Positions 1 to 8,683 of a stretch of 64,000 bases of DNA are shown here, piece by piece. The stretch is from JBBSJZ01 sp041739875 (GTDB lineage Bacteria > Planctomycetota > Planctomycetia > Pirellulales > Pirellulaceae). The stretch is taken from assembly GCA_041739875.1 (NCBI GenBank), contig JBGSNA010000054.1:1-64000 (forward strand). Direction: 5' to 3'. Below the pieces are notes generated by a model that saw only the letters and a program-made list of their open reading frames with translations, was not told the origin of the DNA and searched no databases. A program made the position numbers and the translations under genes. Position 1 is the first letter of the stretch; each line of letters begins with the position of its first letter.

Positions 1-44
1 CGTTCGGCAGCCTCGTCGAGTTGATTTTGAAATGCAAATGCCAT
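1..44 (-). CDS. N-terminal start of a gene running off the left edge
   Basis: An ATG on the minus strand (positions 42-44) opens a frame that stays open to the window edge and reads MAFAFQNQLDEAAE. Only 14 residues are visible, so no function can be assigned. The Glu/Asp-rich, non-hydrophobic start suggests a cytoplasmic protein rather than an exported one. The call rests on an open frame and a plausible start only. Confidence 0.3.
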   Translation of the reverse strand, partial: MAFAFQNQLDEAAE

Positions 45-118
45 CCGTGACACCCTAAAAAGTCAAAGAAAATGGTAACCTGATCACACGTCTTACCAAG
101 TCAAGCCAATCTCGTCAC

Positions 119-346
119 TTGATGTTCACGCGATGCTTAGCCGCAACGGGTACTTTGCCGACGACACTTTCCACGGGCAAACCCTCCACGTTCGCAGTGC
201 GGATCAAGCTCGATGACGCGGACACGGTGCGGTTACCAGGCGGAACGCAAGCGATTGCAGCGGTATACACTGACAACGTTCAATTTGCCGGCATACCCGT
301 CATGTTCATGATCCGTGCTCAAAGCTGGTTGCGATACTTGATGTAG
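119..346 (+). pseudogene. C-terminal remnant of an HlyD-type membrane fusion protein
   Basis: The 75-codon frame reads like the tail of HlyD/EmrA-type periplasmic adaptor proteins. It contains FAVRIKLDD, LPGGTQAIAAVYTD and a final RAQSWLRYLM, which match the usual last beta-strands and terminal helix of these export adaptors. The N-terminal membrane anchor, hairpin and lipoyl domains (about 250 residues) are absent upstream. It is therefore best read as a 5'-truncated remnant. No partner inner-membrane pump or outer-membrane channel lies nearby. The family call is an inference from motif-like stretches. Confidence 0.4.
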
Positions 347-687
347 TTTGTTTTCCATCGAGGGAATTCCATCAATGGAATACTGTACGTCCGGATCGCT
401 AAAAACCGTTGTGTTCAGCCAGAGGTAATGGAACTTGGTCGACGTCGAACGGGATGATGAAGGAAGCACGACGATGTTACCCGGGTTTTTCCTGAGAAAC
501 TCTCGCGGTGCACCTTTTCTCGTGATCGTTGAACTCGCGTTTGACTGTTTCCAGTTTTGCCGACACCCGCTTTCTCGCGTCGTTGGACTAGAATTTATTC
601 CGTCACGGGGCATCCACCGCTAAATCCGTGACAGATGTTCGAGTATATTCGCTCTATCCTTTCTGCTACCCACTCGAGTTGATCAAC
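347..687. other. Intergenic stretch without a recognised gene
   Basis: Short frames exist on both strands (for example minus 233-613), but none shows a family motif, signal peptide or convincing ribosome-binding site. The stretch probably holds decayed DNA plus the promoter of the following secreted-protein gene. Confidence 0.4.
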
Positions 688-2109
688 ATGATATTCAAAC
701 ACTTCTCTTTAATCGCCGTTGCTGCAACGCTTCTGGTCTCATCCAGTGGATTTTCCCAAGACGATAAACTGCCGCTATTGCTCAAGCGTTCGCCTGCGAA
801 GGCGAACGCAATTGGATACGTCAATATTGGTTCACTGAACAAGTTGATGAACGATGCGGGCTTCGCTGAGCGGGTTTCTGAGAACGTTGACGAGTACTGG
901 TTCCTTGCCGATCTCGACCTGAGGAAAATGCAGCCCAATTGGGAAGCTGGCTACGCGACTCTTCAAAAACCAATTGCTGCGAAAGACCTGGCGGAGCTGG
1001 TTAGTGGCTATGTCGACCAGGTCGGTGGCGAAGACGTTGTTTGGTCACCGAACCAAACGTACCTTTATCCCGGCAAAGACAATCGGTTGGGCGTCCTTCG
1101 TCCGGCGGACCGAGCTCTGCTTTCGGGTTGGCTAGCACCTAGCATCACGGTGAATTACTCGTCGTATCTGGACGCCAAGGCCATGCAACCGGAGTCGTTC
1201 TTGTCGATGATGCTCGCGATTGAACTCAAGAACGTATTCTCGCCGGTTCCGCTTGCCAAAAAGATCGAAAGCCTCACGTCACTCAAAGCAAACACTCCGG
1301 AATCGGTTGCCTCGACCTTAGCTTCGGCAACTGGCATCAGCATCATTGTGGGTCGTCGCAGTCTGAACGAGTGCATCCTCTCGATCAGTTTCACTAAGTC
1401 ACCCGCCGGGCTGAAGAACATCGCGCCCGCACTGTTTTCCGAAATGCTCGATCGCAGCGGTATGTCAGCACCCGAAGTGTTGACATGGACCTCAAAGGTC
1501 GAAGGCAATGAATTGTCTCTTCAAGGACCCATCACCGAATCAACACTGAGCGGATTGTTGAGCATCTTTACCCTGCAAAGGCAAGCAGAGAAAAGCCTTG
1601 GCATGTCGACGGATAGTGGAAGCCAAAGCCGTACCCAACAGGAACAAATTGGCTATCGTTCAAAATACTACTTCGACGAAGTCAATGCCATTGTGGAGCA
1701 AACTCGCAAGCACAAGTCGACATCGACGGGTGCGCTTGCCATGTGGAACGACAAGCGAGCCCGTCAAATTGACGAACTGGGCACACTCAACGTCGATCCG
1801 GGAATGATCAAGTACGGGTCGGATGTTGCGGAGACCCTTCGAGGCAACGCACTGAACATTACCCAAGGCAATATCGAAGCTGGAAAAACGAAGGTAAGCG
1901 AAGGTCTATCGCGAACCTATTCCGCAGGCGGATACTACGGTGGCGGTGCCTATTATGACCCGAATTCGTCAGTCGACTACCAAGCCGCCACGAGTGCTTA
2001 TGCTCGCGGCAACGCCTATGCAAACTTCAAAGATGCCTTGAATCAAATCGACCAAATCACCGCAGAAGTTCGTCGCGCGATGACGGACAAATACAAGATG
2101 CAGTTTTAG
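688..2109 (+). CDS. Secreted protein of unknown function
   Basis: A 473-residue protein. The start at ATG 688 is preferred over an upstream in-frame GTG/ATG because it gives a clean signal peptide: MIFKHFSLIAVAATLLV followed by SSGFSQ, a plausible cleavage region. The mature part has no recognised catalytic motif. It alternates helical stretches with a Gly/Tyr-rich patch near the C-terminus (SAGGYYGGGAYYDP) and ends in an Ala/Asn/Tyr-rich helical segment. I do not recognise the family; it resembles lineage-specific exported proteins of Planctomycetes. It stands alone: truncated remnants lie upstream and transposase and hydrolase remnants downstream, so context does not suggest a role. Confidence 0.75.
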   Translation: MIFKHFSLIAVAATLLVSSSGFSQDDKLPLLLKRSPAKANAIGYVNIGSLNKLMNDAGFAERVSENVDEYWFLADLDLRKMQPNWEAGYATLQKPIAAKDLAELVSGYVDQVGGEDVVWSPNQTYLYPGKDNRLGVLRPADRALLSGWLAPSITVNYSSYLDAKAMQPESFLSMMLAIELKNVFSPVPLAKKIESLTSLKANTPESVASTLASATGISIIVGRRSLNECILSISFTKSPAGLKNIAPALFSEMLDRSGMSAPEVLTWTSKVEGNELSLQGPITESTLSGLLSIFTLQRQAEKSLGMSTDSGSQSRTQQEQIGYRSKYYFDEVNAIVEQTRKHKSTSTGALAMWNDKRARQIDELGTLNVDPGMIKYGSDVAETLRGNALNITQGNIEAGKTKVSEGLSRTYSAGGYYGGGAYYDPNSSVDYQAATSAYARGNAYANFKDALNQIDQITAEVRRAMTDKYKMQF

Positions 2110-2162
2110 TGGACTGCCACGTCGCCATCATCATTCGATGCGGATTGTTGAAACATGCGTGA

Positions 2163-2427
2163 GACAAACGTCACCAACGATTTGAGGAGATCGATCGAGC
2201 CCTTGTGGTGAAGCCATCAAAGCGTGACCGGCAATTGGCTGCTCGCGCATGGATGCCGGATCATATTCACATGGCGATGCGAGGTAAAATCGCCGCCTGT
2301 TGAGATCGCATTGGCTTTCACGAACAACACGGCCTTTGCGATGGAACGGAATGCGAGTTGGCAGCACGGCTTTTACGCGGGGACGTCCAGCGAATACGAC
2401 GTTCGGAACATGCAAGGCTGGGAATGA
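2163..2427 (+). pseudogene. Remnant of an IS200-like (Y1/REP-associated) transposase
   Basis: Two frames together give a recognisable piece of a planctomycete-style Y1 transposase. The first (2163-2303) contains AWMPDHIHMAMRG, carrying the HxH metal-binding motif (HIH), and stops at TGA 2301-2303. The match resumes one frame over with VEIALAFTNNTAFAM, WQHGFYAGT and SEYDV until TGA 2425-2427. A frameshift near 2287-2300 therefore breaks the gene. The N-terminus and the rest of the protein are missing. It lies just downstream of the secreted-protein gene and next to another decayed gene. Confidence 0.6.
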
Positions 2428-2533
2428 ATCTTCACGGACAAACGGGACTCGGCAAAAACCCCCGATCGGCAAAAAACCTCGATCGGCCAAAGACGCAGGG
2501 GGCTTTTGGCTCGCTTTTTCGTCGAGACAAACG

Positions 2534-3275
2534 TTACTTTTCGGCCTGAACAAACTCCAGCCACCCAAACCAATCTGGTGTGTGAAAGCTCCCAGAGAGT
2601 GTTGGCGAGAACGCTAAGAATGCCTTCTCAGTACGATCATGGCGATAAAGATTGATTCGCCATTTTGTTCCATGTTTGGGTTGCGTTTCACAAATGGCCT
2701 TGAGTGGGATTCGAGTCGCCACTTGCCATACTTTCGTAGACTCGTCGATCACCACTACCGAATCAGCTCCAGCAGTCCAATCAAAAGTTTTGGCGGGCAA
2801 ATCTAATTTCAGGTCGAGTACTTCGCCGTTGGGTGCCCGCTCAAATTCCATATAGCGATTGATGAAGTTAGGGTCTGGGGGTCATGAAAGCTTCAACCAC
2901 ATCGTTGTCCCATAGCCCCATTCGCTCTGTCGTCTGGCTCGGCGTAAATGCACTGATCGTTCAGTACGGGCTTTCAAAGCTTAAATAGAGAACTTCGTCG
3001 GACCAAAACAATCTAACGGGCGTGCTTAAATTCGGTCGGGCGACTGAGTCTCTTATTCCGTACTCCAAGCGGCAAGGCATTGCGGATTTCCATTCCGGTT
3101 CATTCAAAGATCCATCGGGAACAAAGTCCCTGTTAATCTTGACTGCTTTTACAACGGGCAACAGAGAACGAGCAAAGATCCGGCGTGCATTATCGAAGTA
3201 GACTTTACGCAAAACAGCAGGAGGTAGGTTGATGTTGCTAATCATCCAGTCTCCTTGAATCGGTGGTTAGTGAGC
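2534..3275 (-). pseudogene. Decayed amidohydrolase / CBM9-like fusion gene
   Basis: Read on the minus strand, the 5' part resembles the C-terminal end of an amidohydrolase_2 TIM-barrel protein (GDWMISNINLPP, LRKVYFDNARRIF). A family-9-like carbohydrate-binding module follows: DGSLNEPEWKSA, PVRLFWSDEVLYLSF, MGLWDNDVVEAFM, INRYMEFE, HTPDWFGWLEF. The frame is broken twice: an in-frame TGA at 2961-2963, and a +1 shift in a run of five G at 2877-2881 just before the INRYMEFE segment. A TAA lies upstream at about 3273-3275 and most of the TIM barrel is missing. The module would have bound sugars in an exported enzyme. The broken state is seen directly; the family is inferred. Confidence 0.7.
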
Positions 3276-3320
3276 AGATATAAGTTGGGGCGATCCAATC
3301 TCTTGCCAGGTTTCGGCTTG

Positions 3321-3419
3321 TTTGATCGACTGGAGTCGCTCGCCTGTGTCTTCGGGATCGATTGCCTGGCCTATACGGCGCTTAGCGATCACCTGCATAT
3401 TGTTCTGCGCAAATGTGAT
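3321..3419 (+). pseudogene. Second IS200-like transposase fragment
   Basis: A short stretch reading FDRLESLACVFGIDCLAYTALSDHLHIVLR matches the region around the HxH motif (HLH) of large REP-associated tyrosine transposases. In those proteins the context is usually LAYxVMSNHLHLVLR. The frame has no proper N-terminus and runs into unrelated sequence after LRKCD. Together with the fragment at 2163-2427 it brackets the broken amidohydrolase/CBM9 gene. Confidence 0.5.
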
Positions 3420-3475
3420 TGCATTCCTGCCAGGACGGGTCCTGGCCTACTCAAAAACTCAATGCTGACAAAGAA

Positions 3476-3940
3476 CTAGCCTTCGATCTCAAATATTGCT
3501 TCGATTTCGACGGCGATTCCGCCGGGGAGGGCGTTGGTGCCGAGGGCGCTGCGGGCCGCGATGCCGGCGTCTTCGCCAAACACGTCACGGAAGAGTTCGC
3601 TGCAACCGTTAATGACTGCTGGTTGAGCCGCGAAGTCGTCGGTGCATCGCACGAGTCCGAGCAGTTTCACGAGTCGCTTGACGCGATCCAGCGAACCGAG
3701 ATGGCCTTGCAAGGTTGCGAGCAAGCCGAGGCCAGTTAGCCGCGCCGCGTCATAGCCGGCTTGGGTGTCCATGTCGTCACCCACGCGCCCAACGATCAAT
3801 GTTTTGTCTGGCCGGAGCGGACCGTGACCGGACAGGTACGCCATCGAACCGACGACAACGATCGGCTTATAAACGCCAACGGGTTTCGGGGCAGGCGGAA
3901 GCTCAATTCCAAGTTCAGCAAGCCGTGCTTCAGCACTCAT
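3476..3940 (-). CDS. RidA/YjgF-family protein (enamine/imine deaminase type)
   Basis: A 154-residue protein of the long RidA subgroup. ATG 3938-3940 is chosen because GGAG lies just upstream and the longer frame has a non-homologous Arg-rich head. Recognisable features are the start LAELGIELPPAPKPVGVYKP, the strand VVVGSMAYLSGHGPL, the central GYDAARLTGLGLLATLQGHLGSLDRV and the end ALPGGIAVEIEAIFE. RidA proteins hydrolyse reactive enamine/imine intermediates in the cytosol; the long subgroup often lacks proven activity, so the substrate is open. It starts 32 bases after hisI on the same strand, so the two are probably co-transcribed. Confidence 0.85.
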   Translation of the reverse strand: MSAEARLAELGIELPPAPKPVGVYKPIVVVGSMAYLSGHGPLRPDKTLIVGRVGDDMDTQAGYDAARLTGLGLLATLQGHLGSLDRVKRLVKLLGLVRCTDDFAAQPAVINGCSELFRDVFGEDAGIAARSALGTNALPGGIAVEIEAIFEIEG

Positions 3941-3972
3941 CAATTTCTCCAAAAGGGTTGTTGTGAAACGTA

Positions 3973-4377
3973 TTAGTTCGTTGATTTTCCGTAGACTGTT
4001 TCTGGATCGACAAGCCGCTGGTCCGCAATGCGTGCGGTTCCGGTGGATTCGATCACGCGAAAAAAGCAACTCTCGTAGCCTTCGTGGCACGCCGCGCCGA
4101 CCTGTTCGACGCGGACGAGAATGGTATCGGCGTCACAGTCCGTGCGAATTTCGACGACACGCTGCTGGTGTCCGCTGGTTTCGCCTTTTCGCCACAGCTT
4201 TCCGCGACTGCGGCTGTAATAGACGGCGAATCCAGTCGTGAGTGTCTCCGCGAACGCCGTTTCGTTCATCCAGGCGAGCATTAGCACACGACCGGTTGCG
4301 GCGTCTTGCGCGATGGCTGGGAGCAGTCCACCGGCACCGGCGGCGAAGTTCGGAATGGCGATGGAGAGATCACTCAC
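3973..4377 (-). CDS. hisI: Phosphoribosyl-AMP cyclohydrolase
   Basis: A 134-residue protein matching single-domain HisI. It opens the adenine ring of phosphoribosyl-AMP in the third step of histidine synthesis in the cytosol. Diagnostic stretches are VLMLAWMNETAFAETLTTG, YYSRSRGKLWRKGETSG and the metal-binding part TDCDADTILVRVEQVGAACH followed by a third Cys (YESCFFR). The length fits the monofunctional form; the HisE pyrophosphohydrolase domain is absent and must be encoded elsewhere. The ATG at 4375-4377 immediately precedes MSDLSIAIPNF. RidA follows 32 bases downstream. The rest of the his pathway is not in the window. Confidence 0.95.
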   Translation of the reverse strand: MSDLSIAIPNFAAGAGGLLPAIAQDAATGRVLMLAWMNETAFAETLTTGFAVYYSRSRGKLWRKGETSGHQQRVVEIRTDCDADTILVRVEQVGAACHEGYESCFFRVIESTGTARIADQRLVDPETVYGKSTN

Positions 4378-4566
4378 GTAAAAGCTATATCGGTTGCAGG
4401 GGAGTTTGAGGACTTGGGAGATTATAGAGCGAATCGTCGCAAGCGGAACGACGCTTACAGAACGTAAACTAGCGCCAGTCGATCATGGTGTACGGGTAGG
4501 GTTGCCGAAGATAAGGGGAACCCAGCATCCGTTCGTCGCTGGAATGCATTTTTGGAGACTTCGCCG
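4378..4566. promoter_or_regulatory. Divergent promoter region between hisI and a glycosyltransferase
   Basis: This 189-base gap separates the divergently oriented hisI-ridA and glycosyltransferase-dehydrogenase pairs, so it must hold both promoters. A good Shine-Dalgarno GGAG (4554-4557) sits nine bases before the glycosyltransferase ATG. No clear operator palindrome or attenuator was seen. Confidence 0.4.
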
Positions 4567-5166
4567 ATGGCTCGCGCCGCAAAAATTTCTGTCGTTCTGC
4601 CAGTGCGCGATGGCGAGGATCGGATTGCTTCGCGCGTGGAACACGTGCTGGAGGCTCTCAAGAGTTTGGTGACGGAACAGTACGAAGTTATCGTGGTTGA
4701 CGACGGAAGTTCGGATGCAACAGCAGTGGTACTCGCGGAGTTGACTGACCTCTATGCCCACGTTCGTGTTGCCCGTCACGGTCGTCCCCGAGGCATGGAA
4801 GCGGCTGGACAAACCGGCTTGGAGCGGGCGACCGGCGATCTCGTTTTCATCCAGGAAGCAGATACAATGGTCCGCATCGACGATTTTCGTCGGCTCTATC
4901 GTATGAGCGAGGACGAGACCGTCGTGGCCGCACGAGCTGAGAGTACTCCGCGGCCCGTGTCAGATGCATTGCTTCGCCGATTGCGAGCATGGGGAACATC
5001 GGCCGACGAACAAATCGATGCTCCGCCCACGCGGACCGAAAAAGCGAGCATGCAAATGATCCGACGTCCGCACCTGCAACGACTGGCCAGCCGCGGTGGC
5101 GAGAACTTCCGCCTGGCCGCTGAGACTTCGTTCAGCACGTCGCTTGAGCCTGTGGCCAACGTGTGA
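4567..5166 (+). CDS. Short family-2 glycosyltransferase
   Basis: A 199-residue GT-A protein. The N-terminus ISVVLPVRDGEDRIASRVE and the strand VIVVDDGSSDATA are typical of GT2 nucleotide-sugar binding; the later LVFIQEADTM matches the usual D-x-D-like metal-binding area but with E-A-D. ATG 4567 is chosen because of GGAG at 4554-4557. The protein ends soon after the core fold, so it is shorter than most GT2 enzymes (230-330 residues) and lacks any membrane segment. It overlaps the next gene by four bases (GTGA), which implies translational coupling to the dehydrogenase. Acceptor and donor are unknown. Confidence 0.75.
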   Translation: MARAAKISVVLPVRDGEDRIASRVEHVLEALKSLVTEQYEVIVVDDGSSDATAVVLAELTDLYAHVRVARHGRPRGMEAAGQTGLERATGDLVFIQEADTMVRIDDFRRLYRMSEDETVVAARAESTPRPVSDALLRRLRAWGTSADEQIDAPPTRTEKASMQMIRRPHLQRLASRGGENFRLAAETSFSTSLEPVANV

Positions 5167-6341
5167 GTGATCCACGTTGCGTCCCTGAATCCCGCACGGT
5201 GCTCGTTGGCGCCGGCGTTGTCGGTACTGCGATCCTCTCAGCGCACCTCGACGCTGGACTCCGCGTTACCCTCGCCGATCAAGATTCACAGGCTATCGAA
5301 CGCGCGATCAAGTCACTCGATTTGGATACCGCACGATGGGCGATCACGCGTCTTCCAGCGATCGGTGGTGTCTTGCCCGCCGTGAGTTTTGATTTGCAAG
5401 CGAACCGTGCACCAACTCAAGTACCCTCGCAAATACCTACGCTCGTGATCGAGTCGATTGCTGAGCGATTGGACGTGAAGCAGACGTTCTTCCGTCACGC
5501 TGAGTCGTGGTTCGACCACGATACGATCCTTTGCAGCAACACGTCAACGATTCGACTGGAAGCGATCGGGAAATCCCTCGTCCGCCCAGAACGTCTTTGC
5601 GGGATGCACTTTTTCATGCCCGTTGCAAAGCGTGATGCGGTGGAGATCATCCGCACGCCATACGTTACGGAGCAAGCGACCGACATCGTGACGAAGCACG
5701 TGCATCGACTCAAAAAGCAACCGCTGGTCGTTGCCGATTCACCTGGCTTTGTCGTCAATCGCATGCTCGCACCGTACTTGAATCAAGCGATGTCGTTATT
5801 GTGCGGTGGCGTTAGCGCGGCACGCATAGAGGCCGCAGCGATAGCCTACGGCATGCCTATGTCTCCGCTTGAACTGATCGATTGGATCGGCACACGCACC
5901 ACCTTTGACGCTGGGCGAGTCTATTGGCAAGCGTTCCCTTCGCGACTGGACCCCTCCCCGCTCATTGCGTCTCTGGTCAAGAAAAAACGTGCTGGGCGTG
6001 GAGAAACAGGCGGTTTCTATGATTACCTGGGCGGTGCACGTTCAACGACGATTGCCAGCGAAGTCATTGAGTTGGCGGCTCGCTATCATCGGGAGTTGCC
6101 AGCCGCGAGCGATACACAGCTGGTTGAACTTCTCGCGATTCCAATGTGGATCGAAGCGAAGAAAATCTTGGCGGAACGAGTGGTCACCGATACTGAATCC
6201 ATCGAGGTCGCGATGGCGGGAGGTCTTGGGTATCGGCCACGCGGCCAATGGCATGCGTTCTTTGATGGCATCGGACACGATCGAATTCTTGCATCGATCG
6301 CGAAATGGTCGGCGACATTTCGATCAATGAGCGACGTTTGA
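5163..6341 (+). CDS. 3-hydroxyacyl-CoA dehydrogenase family protein
   Basis: A 392-residue NAD-dependent dehydrogenase starting at GTG 5163, which overlaps the preceding stop. The Rossmann signature VGAGVVGTAILSAHLDAG and the acid DQD at the end of the second strand indicate NAD binding. CSNTSTIRLEAIG and MHFFMPVAKRDAVEII match the 3HCDH core, where the His of HFF is catalytic in the family. DSPGFVVNRMLAPYLNQA opens the C-terminal helical domain, present here in duplicate. No crotonase domain is attached, unlike FadB/FadJ. It should oxidise L-3-hydroxyacyl-CoA in fatty-acid breakdown. Its last 18 bases overlap the convergent gene on the other strand. Confidence 0.9.
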   Translation: MSDPRCVPESRTVLVGAGVVGTAILSAHLDAGLRVTLADQDSQAIERAIKSLDLDTARWAITRLPAIGGVLPAVSFDLQANRAPTQVPSQIPTLVIESIAERLDVKQTFFRHAESWFDHDTILCSNTSTIRLEAIGKSLVRPERLCGMHFFMPVAKRDAVEIIRTPYVTEQATDIVTKHVHRLKKQPLVVADSPGFVVNRMLAPYLNQAMSLLCGGVSAARIEAAAIAYGMPMSPLELIDWIGTRTTFDAGRVYWQAFPSRLDPSPLIASLVKKKRAGRGETGGFYDYLGGARSTTIASEVIELAARYHRELPAASDTQLVELLAIPMWIEAKKILAERVVTDTESIEVAMAGGLGYRPRGQWHAFFDGIGHDRILASIAKWSATFRSMSDV

Positions 6342-7061
6342 GTGAGAAGCCAGATACTCGGCGATCACAGGCCGTCCGAGGTACATTCTTGACCAAACCA
6401 TGATGCCAATTTTGATCAATGCCCAAATCACGGCAAAGGCGATACCGATGAGCATGCCGACGGCCATCATTTGGGACATGACTTCCGAACCAGATACACC
6501 GCTGTCTTTTCCGTTGGCGCCCGTTGTGACGTTTGACATGAAGTTTTGCATGATTGGCATCATGTTCCATTGGACGAATCCTTGCAGAATCATGTAGACG
6601 ATTTCGAGCGCAATCGCCGCAATGAGTGTTCGCCGAAGCAGCTGGACTGCGGAGAACTTGTTGCGAATGAGTCCGATGCCTCCCAGTAACAAACATGCCG
6701 CGATCGCGATTTTTGCGGTTAGTGCGAGCAGATTGGGGATAAAGAATCGGTTCGCAACGGCCTGCATTTGTTGTTGCATCTCGCGTTGAGCATCTGCCAT
6801 CCCGCCTGGGGCTGAACCCGCGTTAGCAAGATTCGCGAACGTCTCGGCAAGGAAAATCTGTGCGATGCCGCCGAGCCCCACGAGCAAACCAATGATACCG
6901 CCGAGAATACAGAGGACGCTGATCACGGTCATTCCGATGGGACGAACGGCTTGGACCTCGCTCGTGTTCATGGGTGCGTACGGCGAGCTGAAATCCATGA
7001 CTGTGCTAGCGACGATCGGTTGTGGATCCGGGGCAGGTGAGTTGCTTTCGTCCGTATGCAT
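6324..7061 (-). CDS. Multi-pass membrane protein of unknown function
   Basis: A 245-residue protein. ATG 7059-7061 is chosen because the frame above it has no coding character and lies in the previous gene. The N-terminal 45 residues are hydrophilic and Pro/Ser-rich. Four hydrophobic segments follow: VISVLCILGGIIGLLVGLG, a segment at IPNLLALTAKIAIAACLLLGG, LLRRTLIAAIALEIVYMI and MLIGIAFAVIWALIKIGI. A Met/Gln-rich soluble stretch lies between the first two. I do not recognise a family. It begins 14 bases after the neighbouring membrane gene, which has a related layout, so the two probably arose by duplication and are co-expressed. Confidence 0.75.
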   Translation of the reverse strand: MHTDESNSPAPDPQPIVASTVMDFSSPYAPMNTSEVQAVRPIGMTVISVLCILGGIIGLLVGLGGIAQIFLAETFANLANAGSAPGGMADAQREMQQQMQAVANRFFIPNLLALTAKIAIAACLLLGGIGLIRNKFSAVQLLRRTLIAAIALEIVYMILQGFVQWNMMPIMQNFMSNVTTGANGKDSGVSGSEVMSQMMAVGMLIGIAFAVIWALIKIGIMVWSRMYLGRPVIAEYLASHSNVAH

Positions 7062-7075
7062 GGTTGAACTCGGAG

Positions 7076-7660
7076 TTATGGAATGGAAAGAAACGCACGT
7101 TGAATCGAGGGAACATCGTGACCTTGCTTGCGCAAGTCGAACGCAAGGCTGACGGACGCGTTGAGAAGGACGATCATGCCGTACACTGCAAGGGCAATCG
7201 ATGTGGGGAAACAGTAACACGTTGCGATGGTTGCCATACCCGCACACAAACTCGCGATGCCAAGAGTTCGCGCCTCGTACTTGATGACACGAATGCCGCT
7301 GTAGATCGTCAAAACGCCAATGGAGACAATGGCGGTGCCGAGAACGACGATCCCAATCGTCATGGCAAGCCCCATTTCCGGCGGCATCGGTGGAGTGTTA
7401 TTGCCTTGTGCCGCCGCTTGACGCTGCATCTCGTCAAACAACATCGGCATGAAGAACGCATAGAATCCGATTCCGATCCCGACGAGCGTATCCAAGACGC
7501 CTTGGACAATCATCAGCACGCCCACGATCGGGACTTGATTGACCATACCACGTTTGATTCCCGCCGGAAGCGAAATGACTCCCGCGCTCGATACGAACTC
7601 GACCGTTGAAGCTGGGACGTACGGATTGAAAGGCATCTCGCTCGAGGGTTCGTTCGCCAT
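7076..7660 (-). CDS. Multi-pass membrane protein of unknown function, paralogue of its neighbour
   Basis: A 194-residue protein with a soluble N-terminus (NPYVPASTVEF) and four predicted membrane segments: VPIVGVLMIVQGVLDTLVGI, MTIGIVVLGTAIVSIGVLT, LGIASLCAGMATIATCYCF and IALAVYGMIVLLNASVSLAF. A Met/Pro/Gln-rich loop follows the first segment, as in the protein encoded just downstream. It starts 17 bases after the ABC permease stop, so it lies in the sugar-transport operon, but nothing shows that it works with the transporter. The function is unknown. Confidence 0.75.
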   Translation of the reverse strand: MANEPSSEMPFNPYVPASTVEFVSSAGVISLPAGIKRGMVNQVPIVGVLMIVQGVLDTLVGIGIGFYAFFMPMLFDEMQRQAAAQGNNTPPMPPEMGLAMTIGIVVLGTAIVSIGVLTIYSGIRVIKYEARTLGIASLCAGMATIATCYCFPTSIALAVYGMIVLLNASVSLAFDLRKQGHDVPSIQRAFLSIP

Positions 7661-7677
7661 ATTCCTAAGACACTTTC

Positions 7678-8682
7678 CTACGCCAGTTTCTGGGTTCTGA
7701 GCCGGTCCACATAAACCGCAGCAATGATAATCGTACCGAGCAGAATATTCTCGACTTGATTTTCGAGTCCGAGCGATGTGCAGCCGAGGTTAATGACACC
7801 CATGATAAGCACGCCACACAACGTGCCAAGCACGGTTCCCCGCCCGCCGGCAAGTGAGCCTCCGCCAATCACGACCGCAGCGATAATTTCCAACTCCAAG
7901 CCAAGTCCGGCTGCTGCGTCACCTTTGCCGAGCCTCGCAATATCAACCACGCCAGCGATTCCGACAAGCGCGCCAGCAATCGTGTAAACGAGGATCTTGG
8001 TGGCCACGACTGGCACACCACACAATCGGGCGGTTGGCTCGCTTGACCCGATTGCAAAGATGTATCGACCAAGCACGGTCTTGTGCAATACGACAGCAAC
8101 CATGATTGCCAAGACGAGCGTGAGCCAAACGCCCCAACCAAAGTTCGGTAGCAATGGATACGCGATCCACAACGGATCTGGGAATTGCGTCACCATTGTC
8201 GGCAACCAATCAGGGATCGATTCATACGGCGGAGTGATCGTGCCTCCGTCTTCAGCGATCGTCTTGCCGATTCCCATGAAAATCGTCATCGCGCCGAGTG
8301 TGATGATGAACGGAACCAACTTTAACATGCTGATCAGTGAACCGTTCACGAATCCGCACGCCGCACCACAGAGAATGGCCATCGATACCGCAGCGCCAAT
8401 CGACCAGCCGTTATCAAGTGCGAGCGCAGCGACACAGCCACTCAAAGCTGCCGCCGTCCCCGCCGACAAGTCGATGCCACCGGCGATGATGATCATCGTC
8501 ATTCCTAGCGCCGCGATCCCCACTTTGATACTCTGAACACCAACCAGCCGAACGGAGCTGGAGCTGACAAAGTTCCCGACACCGCCTTGCATCCAATCTG
8601 CGATCGCGAAGAAGGCGATCACCGCGACCAGAGCTAAGAGCGGACCGGCCGCCGATAAACTTCGTCGAATCATTGAACCCAT
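7678..8682 (-). CDS. Sugar ABC transporter permease, ribose type
   Basis: A 334-residue inner-membrane permease of the RbsC/BPD_transp_2 family. ATG 8680-8682 follows the ATPase stop by one base and has GGAG upstream; an in-frame ATG at 8673 is also possible. Family features are MTMIIIAGGIDLSAGTAAAL, the conserved LVPFIITLGAMTIFMGIGK and the loop GKGDAAAGLGLELEIIAAVV followed by GGGSLAGGRGTVLGTLCG, the segment that contacts the ATPase. About eight to ten hydrophobic helices are visible. It forms the pore of the importer whose other parts are encoded immediately upstream. Substrate is probably a pentose or related sugar, but the family also takes inositol and autoinducers. Confidence 0.92.
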   Translation of the reverse strand: MGSMIRRSLSAAGPLLALVAVIAFFAIADWMQGGVGNFVSSSSVRLVGVQSIKVGIAALGMTMIIIAGGIDLSAGTAAALSGCVAALALDNGWSIGAAVSMAILCGAACGFVNGSLISMLKLVPFIITLGAMTIFMGIGKTIAEDGGTITPPYESIPDWLPTMVTQFPDPLWIAYPLLPNFGWGVWLTLVLAIMVAVVLHKTVLGRYIFAIGSSEPTARLCGVPVVATKILVYTIAGALVGIAGVVDIARLGKGDAAAGLGLELEIIAAVVIGGGSLAGGRGTVLGTLCGVLIMGVINLGCTSLGLENQVENILLGTIIIAAVYVDRLRTQKLA

Positions 8683-8683
8683 A

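Noticed and set aside
233..613. 126-codon minus-strand frame near the left edge
   Set aside because: No domain, signal peptide or ribosome site, and it runs opposite to the HlyD-type remnant; taken as chance.
2131..2568. 145-codon minus-strand frame overlapping the transposase remnant
   Set aside because: The plus strand carries recognisable transposase motifs in the same DNA; the minus frame has none.
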